DNA of 64,000 nt from Hydrogenophaga pseudoflava (lineage in GTDB: Bacteria > Pseudomonadota > Gammaproteobacteria > Burkholderiales > Burkholderiaceae_C). This document shows, in pieces, positions 9,809 to 19,333 of the stretch. Position 1 is the first letter of the stretch. Each line of letters starts with the position of its first letter. Location of the stretch: positions 124,001 through 188,000 of the forward strand of contig NZ_JAVHJP010000007.1 of assembly GCF_031020795.1 (NCBI RefSeq). The letters run 5' to 3'. Made by a program: the position numbers and the translations under genes. Under the pieces are notes generated by a model that ran no database searches, was not told where the DNA came from, and worked only from the letters and a program-made list of their open reading frames with translations.

Positions 9809-10456
9809 TTACATCGTTTTTGCCAGCCAGGGCTTGGTCGCCAGACGCTCTTTCTCGAACGCCTCGATCTTGTCCTTGTGGCGCAGGGTCAGGCCGATGT
9901 CGTCCAGGCCGTTGATCAGGCAGTACTTGCGGAAGGCGTTGACCTCGAAGGGGATCTCCTCGCCCTGCGGCTTGACGATCACCTGGCGCTCCAGGTCGAT
10001 GGTCAGTTGGTAGCCGGGGAACGCGAACACTTCGTTGAACAGCTGGTCTACCTGCGCCTCGCTCAGCACGATGGGCAGCAAGCCGTTCTTGAAGCAGTTG
10101 TTGAAGAAGATGTCGGCATAACTGGGCGCGATGATGGCGCGGAAGCCGTACTGGTCGATGGCCCAGGGCGCGTGCTCGCGGCTGGAGCCGCAGCCGAAGT
10201 TGCGGCGCGTGAGCAGCACCGAGGCACCCTTGTACCGCGGCTGGTTCAGCACGAAGTCGGGGTTGGGCTTGCGCTGGCTCTCGGGCACGCCGGGTTCGCC
10301 CGGCTGGTCCAGATAGCGCCACTCGTCGAACAGGTTGGGGCCGAAGCCGGTCTTGCGGATGGACTTGAGAAACTGCTTGGGGATGATGGCGTCGGTGTCG
10401 ACGTTCTCACGGTCCATGGGGGCCACGAGGCCCTGGTGAATGGTGAATGTCTGCAT
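9809..10456 (-). CDS. leuD: 3-isopropylmalate dehydratase small subunit
   Basis: A 215-aa swivel-domain subunit that pairs with LeuC to isomerise 2-isopropylmalate to 3-isopropylmalate. Seen: [22 protein letters not shown] near the N-terminus (split: [17 protein letters not shown]), the conserved [15 protein letters not shown] at the active site, and [13 protein letters not shown]. Length is normal. The start lies 11 bases after the stop of the small lipoprotein gene, so these are probably co-transcribed with leuC. Confidence 0.97.
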   Translation of the reverse strand: MQTFTIHQGLVAPMDRENVDTDAIIPKQFLKSIRKTGFGPNLFDEWRYLDQPGEPGVPESQRKPNPDFVLNQPRYKGASVLLTRRNFGCGSSREHAPWAIDQYGFRAIIAPSYADIFFNNCFKNGLLPIVLSEAQVDQLFNEVFAFPGYQLTIDLERQVIVKPQGEEIPFEVNAFRKYCLINGLDDIGLTLRHKDKIEAFEKERLATKPWLAKTM

Positions 10457-10467
10457 GGTGTGGGTGT

Positions 10468-10722
10468 TCAGTTGGTCGCGCCCTTGACGGCTTCGCCGGC
10501 TTTCTCCAGCCCGGAGCCGACCGCCTGGCCGGCGGACTTGCCGCCTTCGACGGCTTTGTCCTTGATCTCGATGGCCTTGTCGACCACCACGTCCTTGACC
10601 TCGATGGCTTTGTCCTTGACGACGTGGGCGTCCTGCTTGACGCCTTGCACGGTGTTGGAGCTGCAGGCGGCCAGGGACATCAGGGCGATGGTGACGAGCA
10701 GGGTCTTGAACGAAGAAGACAT
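10468..10722 (-). CDS. small lipoprotein inside the leu operon
   Basis: An 84-aa predicted lipoprotein: hydrophobic signal and lipobox LAAC at about residues 17-20, then a hydrophilic region with repeated Lys-Asp-rich heptad-like units ([19 protein letters not shown]) and a C-terminal [18 protein letters not shown]. It looks like an entericidin-like or LEA-like helical protein; no enzymatic motif. Positioned 37 bases after leuC and 11 bases before leuD on the same strand. A start with an adjacent GGAG about nine bases upstream (reading GGAGCCCGCC) supports the call. Function unknown, and there is no obvious link to leucine synthesis. Confidence 0.82.
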   Translation of the reverse strand: MSSSFKTLLVTIALMSLAACSSNTVQGVKQDAHVVKDKAIEVKDVVVDKAIEIKDKAVEGGKSAGQAVGSGLEKAGEAVKGATN

Positions 10723-10759
10723 GGCGGGCTCCTTGGGAAAGTGCACGGAAAACAGACCT

Positions 10760-12181
10760 TCAGGCAATGGTGCGGATGTCGATGAAATGGCCGTGGATCG
10801 CGGCGGCGGCGGCCATCGCGGGCGAGACCAGGTGGGTGCGGCCACCGGCGCCCTGGCGGCCCTCGAAATTGCGGTTGCTGGTGCTGGCGCAGCGCTCGCC
10901 CGGCTCCAGCCGGTCGGCGTTCATGGCCAGGCACATGGAGCAGCCGGGCTCGCGCCATTCGAAGCCGGCGGCCTTGAAGATCTCGTGCAGGCCTTCGCGC
11001 TCGGCCTGTTCCTTCACCAGGCCCGAACCCGGCACGACCATGGCCAGCTTGATGTTTTTTGCCACCTTCTGGCCCAGCTTCTTCACGACCGCAGCGGCCT
11101 CGCGCATGTCCTCGATGCGGCTGTTGGTGCAGGAACCGATGAAGACCTTGTCGACGAAGATGTCGGCCAGCGGCTTGCCGGGTTCGAGCGCCATGTAAGT
11201 CAGCGCGCGTTCCATCGCACCGCGCTTGCTGGCGTCCTTTTCCTTCTCGGGATCGGGGACGCGTGCGTCCACGCCCAGCACCATCTCGGGCGAGGTGCCC
11301 CAGGTGACCTGCGGCAGGATCTGCGTGGCGTCGAGCTCGACCACGGCGTCGAAGTGCGCGCCGTCGTCGGAGTGCAGCGTCTTCCAGTAGGCGACGGCCT
11401 GGTCCCACTCCACGCCGGTGGGCGCCAGCGGACGGCCTTTGACGTACTCGATGGTCTTCTCGTCCACGGCCACCAGACCGGCGCGCGCGCCGCCTTCGAT
11501 GGCCATGTTGCAGACCGTCATGCGGCCTTCCATGGACAGCGAACGGATGGCGCTGCCGGCGAACTCGATGGTGTAGCCGGTGCCGCCGGCGGTGCCGATC
11601 TTGCCGATGATGGCCAGCACGATGTCCTTGGCGGTCACGCCCTTGGCCAGCTGGCCCTCGACCTTGACCAGCATGTTCTTCGCCTTCTTGGCCAGCAGAG
11701 TCTGCGTGGCCATCACGTGCTCGACCTCGGAGGTGCCGATGCCGTGCGCCAGTGCGCCGAAGGCGCCGTGGGTGGACGTGTGCGAATCGCCGCAGACCAC
11801 GGTCATGCCGGGCAGGGTGGCACCGTTCTCGGGGCCGATCACGTGCACGATGCCCTGGCGCCTGGACATGAAGGGAAAGAAGGCCGCAGCGCCGAACTCC
11901 TTGATGTTGCTGTCCAGCGTGGTGATCTGTTCCTTGCTGATCGGGTCGGTGATGCCGTCGTAGCCCAGTTCCCAGCCGGTGGTGGGGGTGTTGTGGTCGG
12001 CGGTGGCGACCACCGAACTCACTCGCCAGACCTTGCGGCCGGCCTGGCGCAGGCCTTCGAAGGCCTGCGGGCTGGTGACTTCGTGCACCAGGTGGCGGTC
12101 GATGTAGAGCACGGACGTGCCATCTTCTTCGGTGTGGACGACGTGTTCGTCCCAGATCTTGTCGTAGAGCGTGCGGGCCAT
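10760..12181 (-). CDS. leuC: 3-isopropylmalate dehydratase large subunit
   Basis: A 473-aa aconitase-family subunit carrying the [4Fe-4S] cluster. Seen: [15 protein letters not shown] start, the [20 protein letters not shown] block, and the cluster Cys residues in [11 protein letters not shown] and [10 protein letters not shown]. Full length. The start at 12181 is the family start (longer in-frame options lack conservation) and has a GGAG upstream. It heads the leuC / lipoprotein / leuD / leuB run. The LysR regulator gene ends 31 bases upstream of its start on the same strand. Confidence 0.97.
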   Translation of the reverse strand: MARTLYDKIWDEHVVHTEEDGTSVLYIDRHLVHEVTSPQAFEGLRQAGRKVWRVSSVVATADHNTPTTGWELGYDGITDPISKEQITTLDSNIKEFGAAAFFPFMSRRQGIVHVIGPENGATLPGMTVVCGDSHTSTHGAFGALAHGIGTSEVEHVMATQTLLAKKAKNMLVKVEGQLAKGVTAKDIVLAIIGKIGTAGGTGYTIEFAGSAIRSLSMEGRMTVCNMAIEGGARAGLVAVDEKTIEYVKGRPLAPTGVEWDQAVAYWKTLHSDDGAHFDAVVELDATQILPQVTWGTSPEMVLGVDARVPDPEKEKDASKRGAMERALTYMALEPGKPLADIFVDKVFIGSCTNSRIEDMREAAAVVKKLGQKVAKNIKLAMVVPGSGLVKEQAEREGLHEIFKAAGFEWREPGCSMCLAMNADRLEPGERCASTSNRNFEGRQGAGGRTHLVSPAMAAAAAIHGHFIDIRTIA

Positions 12182-12212
12182 GGGGTGGGGTTCTCCTGTG
12201 GGGCTTGAAATT

Positions 12213-13151
12213 CTAGGTCGGGGTGGCGGACATGGCGGCCTGTGTGGACAGGTGGTCCACCAGCAGCCGGGCACTGACGGGGAGGCTGGAAAAGTCGCGT
12301 GCGACGAGGTCGATGTGGCGCGTGGCCCATTCGTCGGTGAGTTCGACCGCCTGCAGGTCGCCGACCCCCTGCATCAGTTCGAAGGCGCGGCGCGGCATCA
12401 GCCCGACGCCCAGGCCGTTGTGGATCATGCGGCACATGGCGTCCAGGCCCGAGACGCGGATGCGCAGGCGGATGTTGCGGCCCGTGGCGGTGGCGGCCGC
12501 GTGCATGGCGCGGTAAATGGAGCTGTTGGCGTGCAGGCCGACATGGTCCCAGTCGAGGCTGTCGGCGAAGGCCATGGCGGCGTGGCCGCTCAGCGGGTGC
12601 CGGCCGGGCACGATCAGCACCAGCCGGTCCTGGCGGTAGGGCTGGGTCTGCAGACCCAGGGCCTGTTCGTCACCGACATGGCAGATGCCCAGGTCGGCCG
12701 CGCCTTCCTGCACCGCCCGCAGCACCTCGGTCGAGAGGTGTTCTTCCAGGTCGATCTTGATGGCGTCGTGCGCGCGGATGAAACCGCCCAGGTCTTCGGG
12801 CAGGAACTGGACCGTGGCCGAGATGTTGGCGTGCACCCGAACATGGCCACGCACGCCGTCGGCGTACTCCGAGAGTTCGCCCTGCATCTTGTCGAGGCTG
12901 AACAGCACCGAGCGGGCGTGGTGCAGCAGGCTCTGGCCAGCCGGGGTGGGCGTGACGCCGCGCGCGTGGCGCATCAACAGGGGCGTGCCGACGGTGGATT
13001 CCAGGTCGGAGAGCCGTTTGCTGACCGCGGATGGCGCCATGAACTCGGTCTCGGCCGCTTTGCCGATGCTGCCGCGCTCGCACACCGCCACGAACAGCTG
13101 CAGCGTGGTGAGGTCGAGTCGGCGGGTGAAGGCGCGGTCGGGGGTGTTCAT
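12213..13151 (-). CDS. LysR family transcriptional regulator
   Basis: A 312-aa regulator with an N-terminal winged helix ([20 protein letters not shown] and [16 protein letters not shown], residues about 15-55) and a LysR substrate-binding C-terminal domain. It sits between gltA and leuC on the same strand, a position suggesting control of leucine or TCA genes, but the target is inferred. The ATG at 13151 is chosen; a TTG seven codons upstream is possible. No Shine-Dalgarno is visible at either, and a perfect seven-base inverted repeat lies immediately upstream, so expression may be set at that hairpin or operator. Confidence 0.88.
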   Translation of the reverse strand: MNTPDRAFTRRLDLTTLQLFVAVCERGSIGKAAETEFMAPSAVSKRLSDLESTVGTPLLMRHARGVTPTPAGQSLLHHARSVLFSLDKMQGELSEYADGVRGHVRVHANISATVQFLPEDLGGFIRAHDAIKIDLEEHLSTEVLRAVQEGAADLGICHVGDEQALGLQTQPYRQDRLVLIVPGRHPLSGHAAMAFADSLDWDHVGLHANSSIYRAMHAAATATGRNIRLRIRVSGLDAMCRMIHNGLGVGLMPRRAFELMQGVGDLQAVELTDEWATRHIDLVARDFSSLPVSARLLVDHLSTQAAMSATPT

Positions 13152-13156
13152 GGAAA

Positions 13157-13179
13157 AGTCATCGCATATCAAGATGACT
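13157..13179. promoter_or_regulatory. inverted repeat at LysR gene start
   Basis: AGTCATC (13157-13163), nine-base spacer, GATGACT (13173-13179): perfect seven-base arms ending five bases before the LysR start codon. The size and spacing fit a LysR-type operator (autoregulation), or a hairpin in the message that covers the translation start. Which of the two applies cannot be decided from sequence. Confidence 0.5.
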
Positions 13180-13240
13180 CTTCGTATTTTCCCTTGTTTG
13201 AGTGGGGTACGGCATCGTGGTTGGCGATGTCAGGCCCCGC

Positions 13241-13272
13241 AAAAAACAAAACCCGCCAGAGGCGGGTTTTGT
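13241..13272 (-). terminator. rho-independent terminator of gltA
   Basis: Perfect ten-base stem AAAACCCGCC / GGCGGGTTTT (13248-13257 and 13261-13270) with a three-base loop, starting about 16 bases past the gltA stop codon. On the minus strand it is followed by a T-rich run (TTTTGTTTTTTG). It would separate gltA transcription from the LysR gene. Confidence 0.85.
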
Positions 13273-13286
13273 GGAACAAGGCTGGA

Positions 13287-14597
13287 TCAGCGCTTGAAGG
13301 TTGCTGGCACGTCGCGACGGGCCGAGCCGGTGAACAGCTGGCGCGGACGGCCGATCTTGTACTCGGGGTCGGCCAGCATTTCGTTGAGCTGGGCGATCCA
13401 GCCCACGGTGCGGGCCAGCGCGAAGATACCGGTGAACAGGCTGACCGGGATGCCGATGGCGCGCTGCACGATGCCGGAGTAGAAGTCGACGTTCGGGTAG
13501 AGCTTGCGCTGCACGAAGTAGTCGTCTTCCAGGGCGATCTTTTCCAGTTCCTTGGCCAGCTTGAACAGCGGGTCGTTTTCCAGGCCCAGCTCGGCCAGCA
13601 CCTCGTTGCAGGTTTCCTGCATCAGCTTGGCGCGCGGGTCGTAGTTCTTGTACACGCGGTGACCGAAGCCCATCAGCTTGACGCCGCTGTTCTTGTCCTT
13701 GACCTTCTCCATGAACTCGCCGACCTTGGCCACGCCACCCTGGCGCTGAATGTCTTCCAGCATGTTCAGGCAGGCCTCGTTGGCGCCGCCGTGGGCGGGG
13801 CCCCACAGACAGGCCACACCGGCGGCAATGGCGGCGAAGGGGTTGGTGCCCGACGAGCCGCACAGGCGGACGGTGGAGGTGGAGGCGTTCTGCTCGTGGT
13901 CGGCGTGCAGGATGAAGATGCGGTCCAGCGCCTTCTCCAGCACCGGGTTGACCTTGTAGTCCTCACAAGGCGTGCCGAACATCATGCGCAGGAAGTTGCC
14001 CGAGTAGCTCAGCTCGTTGCGCGGGTACATGTAGGGCTGGCCCACACCGTACTTGTAGGACATGGCCACCAGCGTGGGCATCTTGGCGATCAGGCGGATC
14101 GCGGCGATGCGGCGGTGCTCGGGATTGTTGATGTCGGTGCTGTCGTGATAGAAGGCCGACAGGGCGCCGATCAGGCCGGTGAGCACGGCCATGGGGTGGG
14201 CGTCGCGGCGGAAGCCGCGCAGGAAGAACTGCATCTGCTCGTTGACCATGGTGTGGTTGGTCACGAGCTTGTGGAAATCGCCGCGCTCCTTCTCATTGGG
14301 CAGTTCGCCGTTGAGCAGCAGGAAGCAGGTGTCGAGGTAGTCGGCCTGGGTGGCCAGCTGCTCGATCGGGTAGCCGCGGTACAGCAGCTCGCCCTTGTCG
14401 CCGTCGATGTAGGTGATGGCGGACTGGCAGGAGGCTGTGGACAGGAAGCCGGGGTCGTAGGTGAACATCCCGGTCTGTGCGTACAGCTTGCGGATGTCGA
14501 TCACATCCGGACCGATGCTGCCGCCGTACACCGGCATCTCGACGCTGGGGCTGCCGTTGGAGAACGACAGGGTGGCTTTGTTGTCTACGAGTTTCAT
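13287..14597 (-). CDS. gltA: citrate synthase (type II)
   Basis: A 436-aa enzyme that condenses oxaloacetate and acetyl-CoA to citrate. Length and the N-terminal beta region ([20 protein letters not shown]) indicate the hexameric Gram-negative type. Catalytic segments seen: [45 protein letters not shown] and [15 protein letters not shown] (active-site His and Arg). Last gene of the sdhCDAB-sdhE-gltA run, 18 bases after sdhE, with a strong terminator beyond its stop codon. Confidence 0.97.
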   Translation of the reverse strand: MKLVDNKATLSFSNGSPSVEMPVYGGSIGPDVIDIRKLYAQTGMFTYDPGFLSTASCQSAITYIDGDKGELLYRGYPIEQLATQADYLDTCFLLLNGELPNEKERGDFHKLVTNHTMVNEQMQFFLRGFRRDAHPMAVLTGLIGALSAFYHDSTDINNPEHRRIAAIRLIAKMPTLVAMSYKYGVGQPYMYPRNELSYSGNFLRMMFGTPCEDYKVNPVLEKALDRIFILHADHEQNASTSTVRLCGSSGTNPFAAIAAGVACLWGPAHGGANEACLNMLEDIQRQGGVAKVGEFMEKVKDKNSGVKLMGFGHRVYKNYDPRAKLMQETCNEVLAELGLENDPLFKLAKELEKIALEDDYFVQRKLYPNVDFYSGIVQRAIGIPVSLFTGIFALARTVGWIAQLNEMLADPEYKIGRPRQLFTGSARRDVPATFKR

Positions 14598-14615
14598 GCG
14601 GTTTCCTGGTAGAGG

Positions 14616-14912
14616 TTAATCGGGTCGTCGGGCCGCGCGCAGCATGCCCAGCACCTGAGTGACTTCGTCACGGGCCTGTTCGCCCTCGGGGTTCTTTCGG
14701 CCTAGCAACAGATCGAGCAGATCGTTGTCGGACAGGTCCATTAGAACCCCCAGAGCTTCGGCTTGCCTGACAGTCAAGCCAGACTCATGCCTGGCAAAGA
14801 ACTGCTCGATGAACAGGTCGTTCTCGAGCAGTCCACGGCGGCAGCGCCAGCGCAGCTTGCTCAATGCCGGGGCATCGAGCACGGCGTCACAGGGGCTGGC
14901 ATTCATGGTCAT
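14616..14912 (-). CDS. sdhE: FAD assembly factor SdhE
   Basis: A 98-aa protein that promotes covalent flavin attachment to SdhA. Seen: the family motif RRGLLENDLFIEQFF (equivalent of RGxxE) near residue 25 and an acidic helix LMDLSDNDLLDLLLGR. It lies between sdhB and gltA, 11 bases after the sdhB stop codon. Start is either 14912 or the ATG two codons further in at 14906; no good ribosome-binding site is visible, so translation is probably coupled to sdhB. Confidence 0.92.
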   Translation of the reverse strand: MTMNASPCDAVLDAPALSKLRWRCRRGLLENDLFIEQFFARHESGLTVRQAEALGVLMDLSDNDLLDLLLGRKNPEGEQARDEVTQVLGMLRAARRPD

Positions 14913-14923
14913 AAATGGCGGGG

Positions 14924-15628
14924 TCAGACGGCGCGGCGCACCATCAGTTCCTTGATCTTGCCAATGGCCTTCGTCGGGTTCAGGCTCTTGGGGCAGACGT
15001 CCACACAGTTCATGATGGTGTGGCAGCGGAACAGCCGGTACGGGTCTTCCAGGTTGTCCAGACGTTCGCTGGTGGCCTGGTCGCGGCTGTCGGCGATGAA
15101 GCGGTAGGCCTGCAGCAGGCCGGCGGGACCAACGAACTTGTCTGGGTTCCACCAGAAGCTGGGGCAGCTGGTCGAGCAGCTGGCGCACAGGATGCACTCG
15201 TACAGCCCGTTGAGCTCTTCGCGTTCTTCGGGGCTCTGCAGGCGCTCGCGCTCGGGCGCCGGCGTCTCGTTGATCAGGTAGGGCTTGATCGAGTGGTACT
15301 GCTTGAAGAACAGCGTCATGTCCACGATCAGGTCGCGCACCACCGGCAGGCCGGGAAGCGGCTTGAGCACGATGTCGCCCTTGAGCGTGTTCAGGTTGGT
15401 CAGGCAGGCCAGGCCGTTCTTGCCGTTGATGTTCATCGCATCCGAGCCGCACACGCCTTCGCGGCAGGAGCGGCGGAACGACAGGGTGGGGTCGACGGCC
15501 TTGAGCTTGACCAAGGCGTCGAGCAGCATGCGCTCGGTGCCATCCAGTTCGACCTGGATGGTCTGCATGTTCGGCTTGGCGTCCTTGTCCGGGTCGTAGC
15601 GGTAGATCTTGAAAGTGCGTTGTGCCAT
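14924..15628 (-). CDS. sdhB: succinate dehydrogenase iron-sulfur subunit
   Basis: A 234-aa subunit of complex II at the inner face of the cytoplasmic membrane, passing electrons from SdhA flavin to quinone. All three cluster motifs are present: [21 protein letters not shown] [2Fe-2S] (cited in two parts: [12 protein letters not shown] and GKNGLAC), [12 protein letters not shown] [4Fe-4S] and [13 protein letters not shown] [3Fe-4S]. Full length; located 31 bases after sdhA on the same strand. Confidence 0.97.
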   Translation of the reverse strand: MAQRTFKIYRYDPDKDAKPNMQTIQVELDGTERMLLDALVKLKAVDPTLSFRRSCREGVCGSDAMNINGKNGLACLTNLNTLKGDIVLKPLPGLPVVRDLIVDMTLFFKQYHSIKPYLINETPAPERERLQSPEEREELNGLYECILCASCSTSCPSFWWNPDKFVGPAGLLQAYRFIADSRDQATSERLDNLEDPYRLFRCHTIMNCVDVCPKSLNPTKAIGKIKELMVRRAV

Positions 15629-15659
15629 TTTTCAGTGTCCTTGTGTTCGCTGATTCCGG

Positions 15660-17471
15660 TCAGAAGGTGCGGGGCTTGGGCGGCACCGTCTCGGCCGTGA
15701 GCGGCTTCATGCGCACCGGCTTGTAGTCCAGCTTGTTGCCGTCCTGGTACCAGAGGGTGTGCTTCATCCACTCGGCGTCGTTGCGGCCCAGCGGGCAGGT
15801 CGGGTGGTTGACGTCGTGTTCGTAGTCGCGCACCAGGTGGGCGCCACGGCACTCCTTGCGCGCGGCGGCGCTGGTCATGGTGGCCTGGGCGGCTTCCATC
15901 AGGTTCTCGACTTCCAGCGCCTCGATGCGCGCGGTGTTGAACACCTTGGAGTTGTCCTTCAGGCCGATGGCCCCGACGCGCTCGCGCAGGGCATTGATCT
16001 TCTGGACACCGGCGTCCATCGATTCCTGGCTCCGGAACACGCCGGCATGCGTCTGCATGATGGCGCGCATGTCGTTGGCAACGTCCTGGGCGTACTCGCC
16101 GTTCTTGGCGCTGTCCAGGCGGGCCAGGCGGGCCAGGCGGGCCAGGGTCTTGTCGGCCGCGTCCTTGGGCAGGTCCTTGTGTTCCTGTTTGGGATTGACG
16201 TTGGCGATGATGTGGTTGCCGGCGGCCTTGCCGAACACCAGCAGGTCCAACAGCGAGTTGGTGCCCAGGCGGTTGGCGCCGTGCACCGACACGCAGGAAC
16301 ATTCGCCCACCGCGTACAGGCCGTTGACCGGGCGGTCTTCACCGCCCACGCGCTCCACCACCTGACCATGGATGTTGGTCGGGATGCCGCCCATCTGGTA
16401 GTGGATGGTGGGCACGACCGGGATGGGCTCGCGCGTCACATCGACGTTGGCGAAGTTCACGCCGATCTCGTACACGGAAGGCAGGCGCTTGTGGATGGTG
16501 TCGGCACCCAGGTGGTCCAGCTTCATGTGGATGTAGTCCTTGTTGGGACCACAGCCACGGCCTTCCAGGATTTCCTGGCCCATGCAGCGGGACACGAAGT
16601 CGCGCGGCGCCAGATCCTTCAGCGTGGGCGCATAGCGCTCCATGAAGCGCTCGCCGTTGCTGTTGAGCAGGATGGCGCCTTCACCGCGGCAGCCTTCGGT
16701 CAGCAGCACGCCTGCACCGGCCACGCCGGTGGGGTGGAACTGCCAGAACTCCATGTCCTGCAGCGCGATGCCGGCGCGGGCGGCCATGCCCAGGCCGTCG
16801 CCGGTGTTGATGAAGGCGTTGGTCGACGACTGGAAGATGCGGCCGGCGCCACCGGTGGCCAGCAGCACGGTCTTGGCTTCGAGCACGTAGGTGTCGCCGG
16901 TTTCCATCTCCAGCGCGGTCACGCCCACCACGTCGCCGCTGGCGTCGCGGATCAGGTCCAGCGCCATCCACTCCACGAAGAAGGTGGTGCGGGCCGACAC
17001 ATTGGCCTGGTACAGCGTGTGCAGCATGGCGTGGCCGGTGCGGTCGGCCGCAGCGCAGGCGCGCTGCACCGGCTTCTCGCCGTAGTTGGCGGTGTGGCCA
17101 CCGAACGGGCGCTGGTAGATCGTGCCGTCGGGGTTGCGGTCGAACGGCATGCCGAAGTGTTCGAGCTCGTACACGACCTTCGGCGCTTCGCGGCACATGA
17201 ACTCGATGGCGTCCTGGTCACCGAGCCAGTCGGAGCCCTTGACGGTGTCGTAGAAGTGGTATTCCCAGCTGTCTTCGCTCATGTTGCCCAGCGAGGCGGA
17301 CACGCCGCCCTGAGCCGCCACGGTGTGCGAGCGGGTGGGAAAGACCTTGGAGAGCACGGCCACCTTGAGGCCGGCGCGGGCCAGCTGCAGCGAGGCACGC
17401 ATGCCGGAGCCGCCGGCTCCGACGATGACCACGTCGAACTTGCGCTTGGAAAGGGATGCGGTGGTGGTCAT
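15660..17471 (-). CDS. sdhA: succinate dehydrogenase flavoprotein subunit
   Basis: A 603-aa subunit that oxidises succinate to fumarate. Seen: FAD-binding VIVGAGGSGMRASLQLA, the covalent-FAD His in RSHTVAAQGG, the active-site HGANRLGTNSLLDLLVFG, and MGGIPTN. Full length. An unusual feature is a short tandem repeat near 16115-16146 in which a nine-base unit (GGGCCAGGC) is repeated at least three times, encoding Leu-Ala-Arg three times in a helical region (LARLARLARLD). Three bases separate it from sdhD. Confidence 0.97.
   Translation of the reverse strand: MTTTASLSKRKFDVVIVGAGGSGMRASLQLARAGLKVAVLSKVFPTRSHTVAAQGGVSASLGNMSEDSWEYHFYDTVKGSDWLGDQDAIEFMCREAPKVVYELEHFGMPFDRNPDGTIYQRPFGGHTANYGEKPVQRACAAADRTGHAMLHTLYQANVSARTTFFVEWMALDLIRDASGDVVGVTALEMETGDTYVLEAKTVLLATGGAGRIFQSSTNAFINTGDGLGMAARAGIALQDMEFWQFHPTGVAGAGVLLTEGCRGEGAILLNSNGERFMERYAPTLKDLAPRDFVSRCMGQEILEGRGCGPNKDYIHMKLDHLGADTIHKRLPSVYEIGVNFANVDVTREPIPVVPTIHYQMGGIPTNIHGQVVERVGGEDRPVNGLYAVGECSCVSVHGANRLGTNSLLDLLVFGKAAGNHIIANVNPKQEHKDLPKDAADKTLARLARLARLDSAKNGEYAQDVANDMRAIMQTHAGVFRSQESMDAGVQKINALRERVGAIGLKDNSKVFNTARIEALEVENLMEAAQATMTSAAARKECRGAHLVRDYEHDVNHPTCPLGRNDAEWMKHTLWYQDGNKLDYKPVRMKPLTAETVPPKPRTF
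16115..16146. repeat. nine-base tandem repeat within sdhA
   Basis: The unit GGGCCAGGC occurs in three consecutive copies with partial flanking units. It keeps the reading frame and encodes repeated Leu-Ala-Arg in the SdhA helical domain. Gain or loss of one unit by slippage would add or remove three residues without a frameshift. Confidence 0.7.
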
Positions 17472-17474
17472 GGA

Positions 17475-17840
17475 TCAGAGTCTCCAGAGAACTTGAACAG
17501 CCCAGCCCAGGCAGGCGACGAGCCAGACGATGGTGAACACATGCAGGACGAGACGGATGCCCGCGGGCTTGATGTAGTCCATCCAGATATCGCGCATGCC
17601 GATCCAGATGTGATAGGCGATGGCGATGAAGACGGCGAAGGTCAGTGCCTTCATCCACTGCGGGGTGAAGATGCCGGCCCAGCCCTCGTAGCCCAGGGGG
17701 CCGCTGGTGAACAGCACCTTGGCCAGGACGATGAGGGTCAGCAGGGCGAAGAGAGCGCCGGTGATGCGCTGGGCGAGCCAGTCGCGCAGGCCATAGCGGG
17801 CGCCGGTGACGACGCGTTTGGAACCGTAATTGACGGACAT
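17475..17840 (-). CDS. sdhD: succinate dehydrogenase membrane anchor subunit
   Basis: A 121-aa integral membrane protein with three predicted transmembrane helices that anchors complex II and helps bind haem b and quinone. Seen: VVTGARYGLRDWLAQRITGA near the start, then the haem-ligand region FIAIAYHIWIGMRDIWMDYI and a last helix near the C-terminus. Length is typical. It lies between sdhC and sdhA with gaps of 24 and 3 bases. Confidence 0.95.
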   Translation of the reverse strand: MSVNYGSKRVVTGARYGLRDWLAQRITGALFALLTLIVLAKVLFTSGPLGYEGWAGIFTPQWMKALTFAVFIAIAYHIWIGMRDIWMDYIKPAGIRLVLHVFTIVWLVACLGWAVQVLWRL

Positions 17841-17864
17841 GTTGTTTTCCTTCTTTCGCGCAGA

Positions 17865-18296
17865 TCAGTACAGGCCGAACAGCTTGGCGCCGAGGATCAG
17901 CGTCAGTCCGATCGACAGCACCAGTGTCACGATGGCGGAGGACTTGCCGAACTCCTTGCTCACGGCGTGGTTGACGTCCATGTAGAGATGGCGCAGGCCG
18001 GCGATCAGGTGATGCAGGTAGGCCCAGATGAGGGCCAGCACCACCAGCTTGAACAGCCAGCCGGGAACAAAGCCGAGGCCGCCCGAGAAGGCTGCGCTGA
18101 AGCGTTCGTAGGAAATTTCGGACGACACCGAGGTGTCGAACAGCCAGACGATCAGGGGCAGCAGGATGAACATCAGGCCGCCGCTGGCGCGGTGCAGGAT
18201 CGACACCCAGCCGGCCAGGGGGAGGCGGTAGGTGGTCAGGTCCTTGAAGGCGTTGATGTTGCGGAACTCGGGCCGCTTCTTGGTCAACTCGGTCAT
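17865..18296 (-). CDS. sdhC: succinate dehydrogenase cytochrome b556 subunit
   Basis: A 143-aa membrane subunit with three predicted helices. The SdhC signature is clear: RPEFRNINAF, then GWVSILHRASGGLMFI (quinone site Ser and Arg) and the haem-binding AYLHHLIAGLRHLYMD. First gene of the sdhCDAB-sdhE-gltA run. The 151-base gap behind the GntR gene must carry its promoter; TTGCAA-N17-TAATCC on the minus strand is one weak candidate. Confidence 0.95.
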   Translation of the reverse strand: MTELTKKRPEFRNINAFKDLTTYRLPLAGWVSILHRASGGLMFILLPLIVWLFDTSVSSEISYERFSAAFSGGLGFVPGWLFKLVVLALIWAYLHHLIAGLRHLYMDVNHAVSKEFGKSSAIVTLVLSIGLTLILGAKLFGLY

Positions 18297-18336
18297 GGTG
18301 GGGACTTTCTTCCGTGGGGTTCGGGGTTGGAAGGGG

Positions 18337-18367
18337 GCTTGTAACTCGGTGGTAACCCGGATTACAA
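18337..18367. promoter_or_regulatory. GGTAAC-type motif and inverted repeat upstream of sdhC
   Basis: GCTTGTAACTCGGTGGTAACC (18337-18357, cited as GCTTGTAACTC then GGTGGTAACC) lies in the sdhC leader, inside a TTGTAA / TTACAA inverted repeat spanning 18339-18367. A similar string, GCTTGGTAACTCTGTG, lies before the citrate-lyase-like gene at 20461. A shared regulator site is possible but unproven. Confidence 0.3.
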
Positions 18368-18447
18368 ACCTTCAAATTCTATTGCAACGCAGCATACCCA
18401 AGCCTGACATTCGGCCATCCGGTGTCGGGCTCCGGCGCGTTGGCGAC

Positions 18448-19275
18448 TCAGTTCAGTTCGTTGTGGTAATGCCGGGTTTCGGTGCGGTAGAGGCCGCGTC
18501 GCAGTTCCATGGGAACGTCGTTGTAGGTGTACGCCAGCCGCTCCACGCTCAGCAGCGGGTGCCCCACTTCGACGCCCAGCAACACCGCTGCATCGGCATC
18601 GGCGGCCACGGCCTTGAGCTTCTCCGTCGCGCGCACCATGCGCACGCCGAACTGCGCTTCGAACAGTGCGTACATCGGGCCCTTGTCGCTGGAAAGGGTT
18701 TCCAGGCTCAGGCCCTTGAACGGTGCGCCGGGCAGCCAGATGTCTTCGAGGATCGCGGGTGTACCCGAGAACGAAAGCACGCGCCGCACCTGCACCAGCG
18801 AGTCGCCGCCCTTGAGGTCGAGCTGCCGCGCCACTTCGGCGGGGCCTCGCAGGCGGCGGCATTCGATGATGCGGCGCTCGGCCGGACCCTGTGCCTCGGG
18901 GGCGCTCGCATCGGGGAGCACGCGCAGGAAGCGGTACTGGATGTGCTGTTCGGCGTGGGTGGCCACGAAGGTGCCCTTGCCCTGGCGGCGCACCAGCAGG
19001 TTGTCGGTGGCGAGCTCGTCGATGGCCTTGCGCACCGTGCCCTGGCTGACGCGGAAACGGGCGGCCAAGTCGAACTCGCTGGGGATCATGTCGCCCGGCT
19101 TCCACTCGCCCGCCTGCAGGCTGCGCAGGATCAGCGACTTGATCTGCTGGTACAGGGGGCTGAAGGCGGGGGTGGGAGCCAGCAGTGGCGCAGCCGGGTC
19201 GGCGCCCGCCATGTCGGCGGGCGCGCGCGAGTCCTCCGGGGACAAGTCGGGCTGCGAAGGGTGAGCGGAGGCCAT
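18448..19275 (-). CDS. GntR family regulator (HutC/UTRA type), TCA-linked
   Basis: A 275-aa regulator: winged helix at about residues 40-105 (SPLYQQIKSLILRSLQ, RFRVSQGTVRKAIDELA, VRRQGKGTFV) and a C-terminal UTRA ligand-binding domain. The N-terminal 35 residues are a Pro/Ala-rich extension. The ATG at 19275 is preferred because a good -10 (TATGAT at 19339-19334) lies over the alternative ATG at 19338. Divergent from mdh and upstream of sdhC, with a perfect palindrome in its own promoter, so autorepression and control of mdh are inferred. The effector is unknown; a TCA intermediate is a reasonable guess. Confidence 0.88.
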   Translation of the reverse strand: MASAHPSQPDLSPEDSRAPADMAGADPAAPLLAPTPAFSPLYQQIKSLILRSLQAGEWKPGDMIPSEFDLAARFRVSQGTVRKAIDELATDNLLVRRQGKGTFVATHAEQHIQYRFLRVLPDASAPEAQGPAERRIIECRRLRGPAEVARQLDLKGGDSLVQVRRVLSFSGTPAILEDIWLPGAPFKGLSLETLSSDKGPMYALFEAQFGVRMVRATEKLKAVAADADAAVLLGVEVGHPLLSVERLAYTYNDVPMELRRGLYRTETRHYHNELN

Positions 19276-19333
19276 GGTGTCGATGGATGAGCGGGCGAGT
19301 GACCCAGCGCCGTGGCCCGCTGTTGGATGCGCA

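Noticed and set aside
16115-16146. CRISPR-like short repeats
   Set aside because: The nine-base units have no spacers and are coding within sdhA.
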